This document shows, piece after piece, positions 1 to 11,142 of a DNA stretch of 64,000 bases (position 1 is its first letter; every line of letters begins with the position of its first letter). Both the position numbers and the translations under genes were made by a program. The stretch is from Scenedesmus sp. ARA3. Taxonomy: Eukaryota > Chlorophyta > Chlorophyceae > Sphaeropleales > Scenedesmaceae. The notes under the pieces were generated by a model. The model was not told the origin of the DNA, ran no database searches, and saw only the letters and a program-made list of their open reading frames with translations. The stretch spans positions 196,272 through 260,271 of the forward strand of contig RWJK01001206.1 of the NCBI GenBank assembly GCA_004335835.1, in the 5' to 3' direction.

Positions 1-53
1 ACTTTCACCGGCTAGTGCAAATTGTAATCCCATCAGCAGCAAGACCAAACGTG

Positions 54-2842
54 CTATGCCAGGCTACGCCGGCCACCTGGAAGGTAGCTTTGCATCAAGC
101 TGCGCCAATTTGGCAGGAACACTTCAAACGACTCCAATTTGCAGCTGTTCCAGCCATGCCCCAGCTTCAGCCGCTGCAGCGGTAGCCTGCCTAACACTGG
201 AATCGCAGCATCAACGTCACCATCCACATGCACCTCAAGGTCCCTCAGGTTGCTCAACCTCAGAGCAACCGCACTCAGCCCAGCGGCTGTGACACCACAA
301 TGCGCCAGCTGCAGCCGCGTCAGCTGCGTGCCTGCTGCTGCTGCTGCCAGCGTGGCTGCCGCTCGCACACTCAACGGCAGGGCCAAAAGTCGAATGCTCT
401 GTAAGTTAGGAAGGCGTGCAATTGCTGCAGCTACTGCCTCCATTCCAGCCGCCTTGGCCTGGTCCAGCCTCTGCTCAACTGTCTGATTACCATCATTGTC
501 ATCTGCTCTGCCGTCTGGCAGCCAATCTAGTTTTAAGTGACCAAGCTGCAGGTGCTGCAGCGCGGTGCAGCGCGCAGCGTCGCTGCCAGCTGCGCAGGCG
601 GCGTATCCAGGCAGTCCACGCCCATCAACTTGAAACTCGTCAGGGCAGACAAGCTGCCGAGAGCTGCCACTGCTGCTGCGCTGAGCCCGTCAACCTCTCC
701 ATCCGGGAGACTCCCAAGACAGCACGGGCAGTTGATATGCAGCTCGCGCAGCTTGCTGGCCAGCGCAGGCCAAGCTGCTGCTGAGGCACTTGGTGTCAAC
801 TGCCGTTCATCCACACCTACATAGTAGTCTGCATTGAAGCTGTCAATGTCGTAATAGCCCAGGCTGATCTGTGTGAGGCCTGTCAGGCTGCTGAGGCGTG
901 CCAGCTGCTCTGATGTGCTGCGGCTGCTCTGGATCTCTAAGCGCCGCAGGTAGCGCAGCGGCAGCAGCGGCTGTATGTCCTGCAAGCGGCCGCACACCAG
1001 GTGCCGCAGGCTGCAAGGCAGCTTGGCATCGCTGAATATGGGGACCCAGTGGCCTGCAGCAGCAGCAAACAGGCAGGCACAGGGTCAGTGGGCAGCAGCA
1101 GAGGCGAACTTGTGGCACCAGCGGCGCCGACATCTAAGTTTTTGAACTCTGCTTCTCACTGCTGTGGTGCAGCCCAGATGTTCTTTCTGTATACATCTGC
1201 TTCATGTGGTACAATGGCAAGCTGCATGCACCATGCACGCCAGAAGCCTCCCCGCATGACCACTGCAGCAGCTCTGCTACTTCCTGCCACACACACCTGT
1301 TGTGAGCTTGGTGAGTGCTGTGAGGTGTGTCAGGTCCAGTGTTGCAGGCGCAGACTCCCACAGGTTCTCCCAGCAGTACTCTAGCTCCAGCAGGCTGGGC
1401 GGCAGGTGCTGCAGCGTCCTGCAGGCAGTGTGCAGCGATATGTGAGTCCCTGTGCTGGCAGAACATAGATGAAAAGTATCATGGAGTGCACGTGACAATT
1501 GCTGCAGCATCACGCCGCCACAGTGCAGGGATGATGATTGTGCTGAGCAGCGCGCCTTGAGCCGCCCGGGCTGTAGTTAAAGGCCTCTGCAACAGCACAT
1601 ACTGCAGCATGGTTTTGTGGGAAAGGATGCAAGGCAGCATGTGCTTGACCACCCTTGATTTCATGCATATGCTGTACCTACCTCACTACCTGCAGCTGCT
1701 GGGCATGTTCATACATGCTAAGCAGTGCTGCTGCTGTGCTGCTACAATAGAGGCGTACCAAAAGGGCTATAGCGTCATCTGGTAGCCACTACTGATATGC
1801 ACTCACCCCACAGACCACACCGAATTGAGGTTGAGGCTGGTCAGGTTTGTGAGCCCCAGCAGCGGCCGTGCATCCGGTTGCAGCAGCAGCGGGTCCACAT
1901 ACTTCAGATGCTCACATCTGCCACGGGCGTTGAGGCAGTCAACTACGAGCGACAGCTTGCGCAGCTGCTGAAGCTGCGGCAGTGCCGCCCTCACTCCTGC
2001 AAGCCGCTGCACGCACTCCGCCTCATTGTAGGGTCCTGTGAGGTCCAGATGCAGGTCCAGGCTGGTCAAAGTGTTGACCGGCAGCTGCTGCAGGATACAT
2101 GCGCAGTCCCAGTCAGCTGTTTGCAGCTTGCAGGAACGCAGGCGCAGCGTACTTCGGCGCAGGTCGTGAGGTGACTCTTCTGCCCACATCAGAGCAGTGC
2201 CGAGCGCTGTGAATGCTGCTGCTCGCTCCAGTTCAATTAGCCGGTCAGTGCGCCCATCAACCGGGTGGTCCAGCTCCATTTCAAATGACCCCAGCAGCGA
2301 GCCATACTTGCCGATCCAAGCAGCGATGCGCTCTACCTCCTCCATGGTGGCTGGCAGCAGCAAACGGCCGAGCAGCAACAGCAGCAGCAGTCACTGTGTC
2401 ACATCACAGCAGAGGGAGCTGAAGCATCACAGCAGGCCAACACGCCATGACTTGGTGTATGGCTGATACAGCTTGCAGGATTATGAAAGGAGCATACTTT
2501 TGACAGTAGATTACCATAAGTGACGAAGTCCACATGCAGCTGCAGCAAGCAGTGGTGTTGAAGAATAGAAATCACGCCACAGCCTGGCAAGTGACCGAGG
2601 CCTGTACAGCAGCATGCCATGCTCCATGAACGGCTCGCTGCCAGGGCGGTCAACTCACTTGGGCTGCAACTGAGGGGCACTGAGCAGTGTGCCAGAGCAG
2701 CATCCCGCATAGCCTTGGATGTTTGCAGCAGGGTGCAGGCTGTCTGCAGGTCCTCCACTCCTTGCTGCAGCACCAGGGGCAGGCAATGGTGCCCCAGCGG
2801 ACTGCGACTGCTCTTGCGGTCAATATCCATATCCAACAACAT
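54..2842 (-). CDS. Leucine-rich repeat protein A (F-box-like start), frameshifted near 3' end
   Basis: Exons read on the minus strand: 2842-2659, 2350-1807, 1418-1297 and 1053-54. All junctions are GT-AG and phases fit up to the last exon. The first exon contains a helical F-box-like stretch (LPLVLQQGVEDLQTACTLLQ). Later exons carry leucine-rich repeats of the form LTSLDLHLDL, LTHLTALTKL and LPLRYLRRLEIQSS. Such proteins usually present the LRR arc for protein binding, and F-box LRR proteins act in ubiquitin ligases; that role is inference. It is a paralogue of the plus-strand gene at 3776-6565, with the same intron positions and phases. In the last exon the frame changes near 563-575: compared with the paralogue there appear to be two extra bases just before the codons for ALQHLQLGHLKL. 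The gene may be a pseudogene, or the base call may be wrong. Start at 2842 was chosen by alignment to the paralogue; 2959 is possible. Confidence 0.6.
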
Positions 2843-3775
2843 CGAACGCTGTTTGATTGAAGCGAATGGGCTCAACAGACTTTGCCTTGCTGCTCGGCTG
2901 TATGGCCCTCCCTGTTTAAGCAGAGATCTAGTTGCCGCAGCGAATAAGCGAAGTACCACTATGTTTCATTGCGAGCCGCAATTCGTCACGGGGTTGCCGT
3001 GTTCCCGCAAAGTGTGCTGACGGAGTGACAGTCACGTGCTGTGGTTTGAATTGGTGTCAGCGTGCTGAAGCATGTTTAAGCGGGGCCCCTAAGCTCTCCT
3101 GCCCTCCCTTGCAGCATGAGAACACCCTAGGTCTGCCTTTGACCTCAAATATGCTTCAAAGCACACCTGCTGATGACATGCTGGCAAGCTATGTGGCTGT
3201 AGCCAGATGCACTGCTCATGACACTGCTGCCATCCTGCCGCAGATGTCGCGGCTTGCTGTGTGCTGCAACAGCAGTGACTGTAATGTGTTTCAAGCATCA
3301 GCAGTACATACATATCAAATGCTGGAAAGCGCACTGCATCATGCATATGGTGTGGGGGGCATCTGCATAGTGTGCTTCGTTCACAACGTACAAAGCAGTC
3401 TAAAGCCTCTTGTGACGTTTGAAGATGTTTGTTACTTCTAAAATAGCATTCTAAATGTGGGGCATGCGTTCCTGATCACCGCGATCCCTGTGTCACCCTT
3501 GTCAGACATGCATGGCACCTGAATAAGCCCCCCTGACTCAGATCCCCTGCCAAAGCCGTTCATTTGAGAAGTAACAAACCTCTGATGATTGTTTTGAGGA
3601 TTTCGACACAAATGAAAGCTCCAAGCTGCAGTCGCTTGCCTGGTTCCTCGCCACCATCTCGCTCTTCTCTGATCGTGAGCTGTACCAATTCCTTCAAGCC
3701 GAGCCGACACTCGCAACAACACTGTTCTCTCCGGATCTCTGCCGGTCGCACAAGCGCTTATACCTTCTGTTCACA
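2843..3775. promoter_or_regulatory. Divergent intergenic region between the two LRR paralogues
   Basis: About 930 bases lie between the two start codons of the head-to-head LRR genes. I see no gene of its own here; the open frames crossing it have no recognisable domain. It must hold both promoters, but I could not identify a clear TATA element. Confidence 0.45.
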
Positions 3776-6565
3776 ATGTCTTCGATGCTGTGGGACAAGG
3801 GTTCTTTGAGCAGGCCGAGCTGCTGCCCGCTGGGGCACGATGGCCTGCCCCTGCTGCTGCAGCAGGAAGTCGACGACCTGCGGACGTTGTGCCGCCTGCT
3901 GCAGACCTCAAAAGCCGCTCGAGATGCCGCCCTTACACACTGCTCCGTGCCACTGCTGTGCAGCCCAGGTAAGTGACTGGCTGCTGCTGAATTAGTCAGC
4001 AGGCTGACAGCATGTGCTCAACAACGGTTGCCAGTGCATGTGGCAGTTGCACCCAAATCCTCTGCAGCTTCTTGTAGCCAAAGTAAAGCTGCACCAGGCA
4101 TATACAGCCAATTTTTTTTGTGATGCGAAAATGCACCAGATCGCTACGAAACGGCTGGCTCTGTGAACAGACTCCAACCCACCTACGTCATGCCGCCATT
4201 GCCCCCGCTGCAACTGCCTGCTGCCACCGCCAGACACCCTGGAGCAGGCGGAGCGCACCGCTGCTTGGATCGCCAAATACGGCTCATCACTGAGCTCATT
4301 TGAGTGGCAGCCAAAGCTGGACAGGTCCCGCCACCCAAGCCTAGACCAAGATTCCAGGGCAGCAGCATTTGTAGCACTTGCTGCTGCCCTGCGAATGGCT
4401 GAAGCTACCCCTCGCGGCCTCAGCCTGTGTTCCTGCAAGCTGGCAAGTGTCAACTGGGACTGCGCCATCATCCTGCAGCAGCTGCCGGTCAACACTCTGA
4501 CCAGCCTGGAGCTGTCGTTCGACTTCAACAGCACCACCAACAGCGTCACCAGCGTGCAGCAGGAGAAAGAGAAGCTTGCAGGAGTGGTGGCAGCACTGCC
4601 GCAGCTGCAGCAGCTGCGCAAGCTGGTGCTGGAAGTGGATGGCCGTGATTACCTGCAGCATGTTGACCCGCTGCTTGAGCCGTTGTCTAGCCTGACAAAC
4701 CTGACACGCTTGGAGGTTGGGCCGCTGTGGTCACTCAGGTGAGAGCCTGTGCAAGCTCACGTCATACATTGTTTTTCAGGTATGCAGTTCGCATGGCCCT
4801 GCAGCAGAGCAGTGCATGGACAGAGCATTGACAGGGGCAGCGCTCAGCATGCAGTGCAGCACTCATCGGTGCTTGCAAACGCTCCTGCACATGCATGTGG
4901 ATGTACTGCTTTGGGCACACCAACCCGCCGCCTAACTGCCGTTGCCCCTCCGCACATTTGCCACACACACATGCTGGCAGCCCTGCCTGCACATCCTTGT
5001 AGCCAGTGTGCGTTTGTTCAAAGCCAATGCGGCTGCAACTTGGTGCCTGCCTGCAGGGAGCTGCAGCACGCGCCGCCTGGCCTGCTAGAGCTGTACTATG
5101 ACTGGGAGGTGTTTGAGGCAGCCAACCCCTGCTATCACCCGCTGAAGCTGACACACCTCACAGCACTCACCAAGCTGACAACAGGTGCGTGCGTATGTCG
5201 CAGGACCCATAGTTGCCTGCTCTGCCTGCCTTTTGGTGCATGCTGGCAGTGCGCTCGCTGCTGCGGCCAGTATTACATGCGTGCATGCCAGCGCTTGCAT
5301 GTACAGGCCTAACAAGGATTGAGGTCTTCTGGGCTGCATTGCCTCGGCTGCCCTCCATGTCGGCTGCGCCGATACCACTGCAAAACAAGCTTGAGGCATA
5401 CCAGCGGCTGGCAGACAGGCCCATGCACAGGCAGCATAATGCTGGCACTGCCAGTCACAGCGAAGACGCCTCCTCTTAGTGCTGCTTGTCCTGCATTGTG
5501 ATGTAAGGTGCTGAGATTCCAGCATGCGCTGTTCTGCCATAACATAGTATGCGCGGGCGCCTCAACGTGCCGTACATTCACCAGGCACTGCCTGAGGCAT
5601 ACCACTGACACTCTCATATCTGCTGCTTTGTCCACTGCTGGCGCAGGCCACACAGCAGAGATTTTCTACGGCACAGAGCTGCCCCTCTCCCTGAAGGAGC
5701 TGCAGTGTGGGAGGCTCCCAGATGCTGACCCGCTGCTGCCGCTGCGCTACCTGCAGCGGCTGGAAATCCAGAGCTGCATGAGCAAGGCAGCAGAGCTGCA
5801 GCGCCTGAGCAGCCTCACAAGCCTCACACATATCAGCATCTGCTACGTAGACACGCAGTATTCAAACCCAGACTACTACGACAGCACACCAGACGATGAG
5901 ATAACACCAGATGCTGCGTCAGCAGCCTGGCCTGCGCTGACCAACAAACTGCGCGAGCTGCACATCGTCGACCATCGCGCAGGGTTGCCGGACTACCACC
6001 AGCCATACCAGCTCAGCGCAGACGCGGTCGAGGAGCTGGGCAGACTCACTGCACTGACCAGCCTCAGCTTGATGTACCTGCAGTGCCCAGAAGTGACGCC
6101 TCAGCAGCTAGCTGCAGCGCTGAAGCGCTGCACTGCCCTGCAGGAGCTAGAGCTTGGCGGCAGCTGCAGTGGGGTGCTATTGAGGGTCTGACAGGAGATG
6201 GGGGGCTTGCTGCAGCCAAGGCGCGTGGCATGCAGGCAGTAGCAGCAGGCATTGCCAGCTTGCCGAGCCTGCAGAAGCTGAGCCTCAGCCGGCTGCCTGT
6301 AGACATGCATGCAGCGGCGGCGCTGGCAGCAGCAGCAGGGGCAGGCACGCAGCTGACGCACCTAAGCTTGAAGGACTGCAAGCTGTCAGACTGCAGCATG
6401 AACGTGCTGGCACTTGGGCTGACAAGCCTGAAGAGCTTGGAGATTAGGTACTGCGATGTAGGCGATGCATCACTGCCGGCACTGGTGAGGCTGCAGCTGC
6501 AGCTGCTGCAGTGGAGCGGCTGCAAGTTCACTGATGCTGCACTGGACCTGTTCATGCCGAGGTGA
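3776..6565 (+). CDS. Leucine-rich repeat protein B, paralogue of A, frameshifted near 3' end
   Basis: Exons 3776-3968, 4171-4738, 5057-5184 and 5647-6565 join with matching phases (1, 2, 1). The product begins with an F-box-like segment (LPLLLQQEVDDLRTLCRLLQ) followed by LRRs such as LTSLELSFDF, LTHLTALTKL and LQKLSLSRLPV. It aligns over its full length with gene A on the opposite strand, so the pair arose by inverted duplication. In the last exon the frame read from 5647 meets a stop at 6189-6191, while the LRR homology continues in another frame (KARGMQAVAAGIASLPSLQ) to the stop at 6563-6565. The shift lies around 6165-6180. Either a one- or two-base indel is present, or the gene is decayed. 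The 3' end of the last exon is repeated immediately downstream. Confidence 0.62.
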
Positions 6566-6585
6566 TGTACGATCACGCATGCAGT

Positions 6586-6714
6586 TTGGAAGTTGGCTAC
6601 TGTGATGTGGGAACTGCTGCGCTGCCGGCGCTGGCGAGGCTGCAGCTGCAGCTGCTGCAGTGGAGCGGCTGCCGCTTCACTGATGCTGCGTTGGACCTGT
6701 TCATGCCAAACTGA
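6586..6714 (+). repeat. Tandem copy of the end of LRR gene B
   Basis: Positions 6586-6714 repeat 6439-6564 with scattered substitutions. Both encode the same LRR end (LPAL.RLQLQLLQWSGC, then FTDAALDLFMP) and both keep an in-frame stop. The second copy lies after the stop of the first, so it should not be translated unless the gene ends are alternative. Confidence 0.8.
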
Positions 6715-8113
6715 TGTACGCTGACACGTCATGCTTGTTACGCTTGAGTTGTTGGGCTTGTGGACAGGCTTTGTGATAGCAGGCCACACTTTGTTAGTGA
6801 GAACTACAGCAGATACCCAAACCTTGGTGGTTGATAGATCATATCTCAAGTTGTTTAAGTGAGCTAGGATGTGCGGTTGTGATGATACCCCCGATTGCAC
6901 TGTCAGCAGTCAATAGTATATCACAGTTCCAGGCTTGCCGGCAGCGATAGCATGTTCATCATCATCATCATCATCAGCGATAGCATGTTGTCATGCTGCT
7001 GTCTTGCAGCTGCAGCTAGCTGCCTTGATGGTGCGCAGCGGTTGTGTTGGTCCTGCGTCAGCACTGGCTGTTGAGTGTAGTGCTTCAAGCAGTTGAAGTG
7101 CATGAGTTTGCGCAGGCCGTGATATCAGCAGGCACAGTAAAGAGTTACAACGTGCATGCAAGGCAGCGCAGAACGGCAGCTGGCTGGCATAGTGCTTGGG
7201 ATAGTGAGGACGCTTTGGTCGTTGATAGAGGGAGTGCATTTGATCATGTACAGAGAGAATTGTTACACAGGTAACATTATGTATGTTAGCTCTGCGTTTG
7301 CCAGCCGCTCATGACCCAACTGCTGGCACGACAATGCTATATCTAAACAGCAGTGCCAACACAATGCATGCGCACTTACGAAAGCCTCCACCACTTGGAG
7401 GGATGACGAATGGTCAAAGCGCGACCTGCAGGGCCCATAATGCTGCACAGCTGCCACACCACAACCAAAACCTTAAGGTTGAAGCTTCATCACCATCATC
7501 AGCGTCACCACCTACTGTGTACATCATCAATTCAGCCGTCAACTGAACCATGCACATGTTGCAAAGCAGCAGCCCCTACCACCCAGCAGTGGAACTCAGC
7601 CACCAGTATCAAAAGTTGCAGGCAATACAAATTGCAACAGCACAACGCAACAGCCAGCAGCACACTGTTGCTGTGGATGGGCAGCAGCAGGCGCAGATAC
7701 GACTGCCTGCGTCATCCAGCTCCTCACGCCATGACCGCACTAGCAGTATTTGCCGTGTAGTGTACAACAAAAATCGTCCGCAAGCTTTGCTTTTGCTGCT
7801 GAGCAAAACCCTTGCCGCAAATGGCGTTGCTGTTTGCAACCACAACGATAAAGATGAAGGTCAGATGCCGTGCATGCGCATACATCATGAGCCCCGCCAG
7901 ATACATACGATGATAGATTCCAAAACAAGTGCACCCGTGCCGCAGACACAGTGTCAAAACCCACCAACTGTCAGCGCTGACAACACAATCAGCAACACCT
8001 GTTACTGTGCAACCACATGCATTCCTGCAGGCAAGGCTTGCATGTGCCTGTTGTGGCAGGCTGATAAACCTGGTTGCAGTTGGCAAGCTGCCGCCAAGAC
8101 ATGATGCTGCACT
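6715..8113. other. Gene-free stretch with a small GAT/ATC microsatellite
   Basis: No convincing coding sequence was found. A short (ATC)n run lies at about 6957-6977. Open frames in this stretch have no domain pattern and no paired exon structure. It separates the convergent 3' ends of LRR gene B and the PPR-like gene. Confidence 0.5.
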
Positions 8114-8560
8114 TCATTTTGAAGTTAGCATCGCTTGCATGCAGTGGCCATATATATGCAGCAACTTCTCACACGGCAATGCTAGACATGCCTGTCCCGC
8201 CAAAGCATCCCTACAGCTGCCAAATGCACAGCCCTGCAAAAACAGCAACAGCTCACCCAGTATTGCTTCTGCTGAGCATCCAGACAGCACCACACAGCGC
8301 AGCAGTACAGCAAGCTGCAACTTGCTGATCAGATGATGCTGCGGTTGTGAGTTCTGCAGCTGCTTGCATGCTGTCTGATACATATGCAACCACTTTTCAC
8401 ACGGCAATGCTTGACATGCCTGTCTTGCCAACGCAGCCCCTGCAGCTGCCATATGCACAGCCCTTTGCAAACAACCACAACTGAACCAGCACTGCGTCTG
8501 CTGAGCATCCAGACAGCACCACACTGCGCAGCACCCTGAACCACGCACCATGCACAACTA
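8114..8560. repeat. Two tandem copies of a ~230-base unit
   Basis: The block around 8150-8310 is repeated around 8380-8530. The shared sequence CTTYTCACACGGCAATGCT appears near 8165 and again near 8394, followed in both by similar text and by GCTGAGCATCCAGACAGCAC. A weaker third trace lies near 8010-8060. Minus-strand reading gives an open frame through both copies (motif ALPCEK in each), but no known protein is suggested. Confidence 0.75.
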
Positions 8561-8884
8561 ACCAATGCACAAGGCAAGCATCCATAACCAGTGTTGTGAC
8601 ACCAAAGAGTAAGCGGTGTTTGCGCTTGACTGACGCGGTTTGGACACAATTGCTAGCAGCCGAAAACCCAAGAGCCCATCACACCAGCTGCAGCCCACGC
8701 ACCGACAGAATGCAACACCCAGAAAGCACAGGGCTCACACATTGCTGAACTGTGCTGCCAACCCATCTCAATGCCTGTGGCTGGCATGCGCACAGCACCC
8801 GCAGACGGCAGAATCCAGCTGCTGCGCACATGAACAGTTCATGCAACTCACACGCCCACAGCAGCCCATGCACCAGTCGATGCT

Positions 8885-10816
8885 TCAGTCCCGCATCCTG
8901 CCATGCCCACTGGACGGGCTGTAGTGGCTAGCTGCAGGGCCCTCCCCTGTGCTTTCATCGCCGCTGCTACTGCTGCCGCCGCTGCTGCGCTGCGACTGTG
9001 CCGCAGTGCGTCGCACAGTACGAGCACCACCGCCAGCAGCAGCAGCAGCGGCGGCGGCAGCAGCAGCAGCAGCAGCGGCAGATGCATCTAGGCCTGAGCC
9101 TGCACTGCTCAGTGGCACCCACACACCCTTCGGGATAGCACTGCTGCTGCTGCTGCTGCTGCTGTTGCTGCCAGCGCTGCCATGCGCTGACGGCGCTGAT
9201 GGCGCTGCACCCTGACTGCTGCTGCTGCTGCTGCTGCTGGGTGCTGCGGAGTGGCTGTGCATGCTGCTGCTGCTTGCTGTGCGAGCAGCTTCAGGGAAAG
9301 GCCGTGGGAAGTATTGGAACAGGTCCTGCATGCGCGTGAAGGTGTGTTCATCCAGGTGCATGCTGACTGCCATGGCCATCTGAGTCAGCTGGGTTCAAAA
9401 GATGAAGAAGAAACAGAGCAAGGGCAGAAAAGACGGCAAAGCAGCAGCGGCGGCAGGTGCAGAAATTTGTGAGAAGGGTGTATGAAGGCAAGGGCGGGAG
9501 CACAAGGGCGGGAACGCATAGGCAGCGCATGTTTAGGCAGGCTGACTTGGTGCAGACCACCCCTGGCTTTGGGATTAGATGGCATAGTGATGGTAATAGG
9601 CAAGATTGCAACAGTTCCTCTGCTTGGTACTAAGGCAGTGCAGCTGAGGCACAGAGGTTTTTCATGGGGTTGAACCTCATTTGAGTGACAGCCCGAGCTG
9701 AGCTGTTTGCAGCTTCAAATCCTTTCAGGTGTTAGTGGTGGCGTATGCCGCGTGAGTACACCAGCGTAACCCCTCTCTCTCGCTGAGGCAGTGCATTGAC
9801 GGTTGATCGACAGGCAGGCAGGCTGTCACAATTTGTATGCTTGCACATGCTGCTGCCACTGGTAGCACTCCTCAGCATGTGTGACTGCTCATGCCAGCCG
9901 CTGCTCCTGCTGCTGCTATACGTGCAGCTACCGGCTGCTGCCACAGCGCAAAAACAATCATTCACCTTGTGTGCTGAGGCCACATCCCCATGGGCGTCAC
10001 ACAGCCTCAGCAGCTCATTGTACGAGTCCAGCGGGGGAGCGGTCTGGGTCTGCATTAAACAGAATGATAAGGCGGCAGCATGCAACAGTGCGCAGCGTGC
10101 AGTGTTTGAGTGGATGCCAGCTTCAACCAAGATCGTGCACTGTCTGCAACCACGTTGTGAGTGATGCAGTGTGTGCCTCTGCTGTTTAGAGAAGTGTGCC
10201 GCACTCCTGAGGCCCACTCCCACTGCTGCTGCTGCTGCTGCTGCAACCACCAGCGTTCCCTGAACATTGTCAAGATGAAGTGACTGCTGAAATCATTATA
10301 TGCTTATGAAAATGTTGCAGGCAGCTCTGCTACTACCTCTGGTATCAGACATATGTTGTGGGCCATTACTGACACTGGCTGTCAAGCCAGGACCTCATCC
10401 CCTGCACTGCTGCTGCAGCAGCTCACCGTGACGCAGTGCTTGGACAGCACGTCCACAATGTCATGCAGCTTTTCAGGGCTTGCCCTTGCAGATAACAACA
10501 CCTGCAAAGCACGTAAGTCAAGGAGCACGAGGTTAGGCACCTGCTGCTGCTGTTGCTGCTGCTGATACGCAGTGCTAGTACCGCAGGCTGTCTCGCTCGA
10601 TGCACGTACCTTCTCCCATACAAAGTTGAGCCGCCCAGCGCTCCTGTGGCTATCAGATGAATGGGTCCGAATGGCTCCGAGCCATGTGAGTGCGACAGCG
10701 GCACCAGCCGGTCCTTGACCAGCTAGGCTACGGTATGTATTTAAAAGCATTGTATTGGAGTCGAATCGGGCAGAACACGGATCAATGAGCCACGAAACCT
10801 GCAAGCCAGGCAACAC
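8885..10816 (-). CDS. Pentatricopeptide-repeat-like protein
   Basis: Minus-strand exons 10816-10610, 10540-10427, 10049-9966 and 9379-8885 join in phase 0 and give 299 aa. The stretch DSYNELLRLCDAHGDVASAH followed across an intron by AMAVSMHLDEHTFTRM has the spacing and helix pattern of a PPR motif. The N-terminal exon (LAGQGPAGAAVALTWLGAI) is compatible with an organelle-targeting or a further degenerate PPR segment. PPR proteins bind organellar RNA; with only one clear motif the role here is tentative. The last 110 residues are low complexity, rich in Ser and Ala, and are encoded by CAG/CTG-type repeats. The start could instead be the Met at about 10750. The gene shares a short divergent promoter with the TTM gene. 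Confidence 0.5.
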
Positions 10817-11142
10817 TCTCTCCGTGACGACGAGGAAGAGAGGGACGGTTCACTGAAACCTGCACACATGCAAGCATCAACGGTTTACACAGAAAGATCA
10901 TGATACAAGCATGGGGCTCTGGGCGATGGGCAGTTCGTCCAGGGTTCTCAACGAATATGACACAGGCAAAGGCGTGCCTGATGCGGGGGTGGCTACTTCT
11001 CGTTAGTATGTCAAGAAATATATCAGTTTTGGCCGCACACGCCATGAAACAAACACCATACAATACGCGGGGTATGCGACCGTACTGCTGAGCCGTTGAA
11101 TGTAGATTACTTATGTTCAGTTTATAAATAAGCGTAATAAAG
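10817..11142. promoter_or_regulatory. Short bidirectional promoter, PPR-like gene / TTM gene
   Basis: Only 326 bases separate the start codon of the minus-strand PPR-like gene from the proposed start of the plus-strand TTM gene. Both promoters must overlap. An AT-rich segment with TTTATAAATA-like sequence lies at about 11118-11130, a few bases upstream of the TTM start, and could be a TATA-type element or part of the leader. Confidence 0.45.

Noticed and set aside
8903..9215. Plus-strand Ser/Ala-rich proteins
   Set aside because: Shadows of the minus-strand low-complexity exon of the PPR-like gene.
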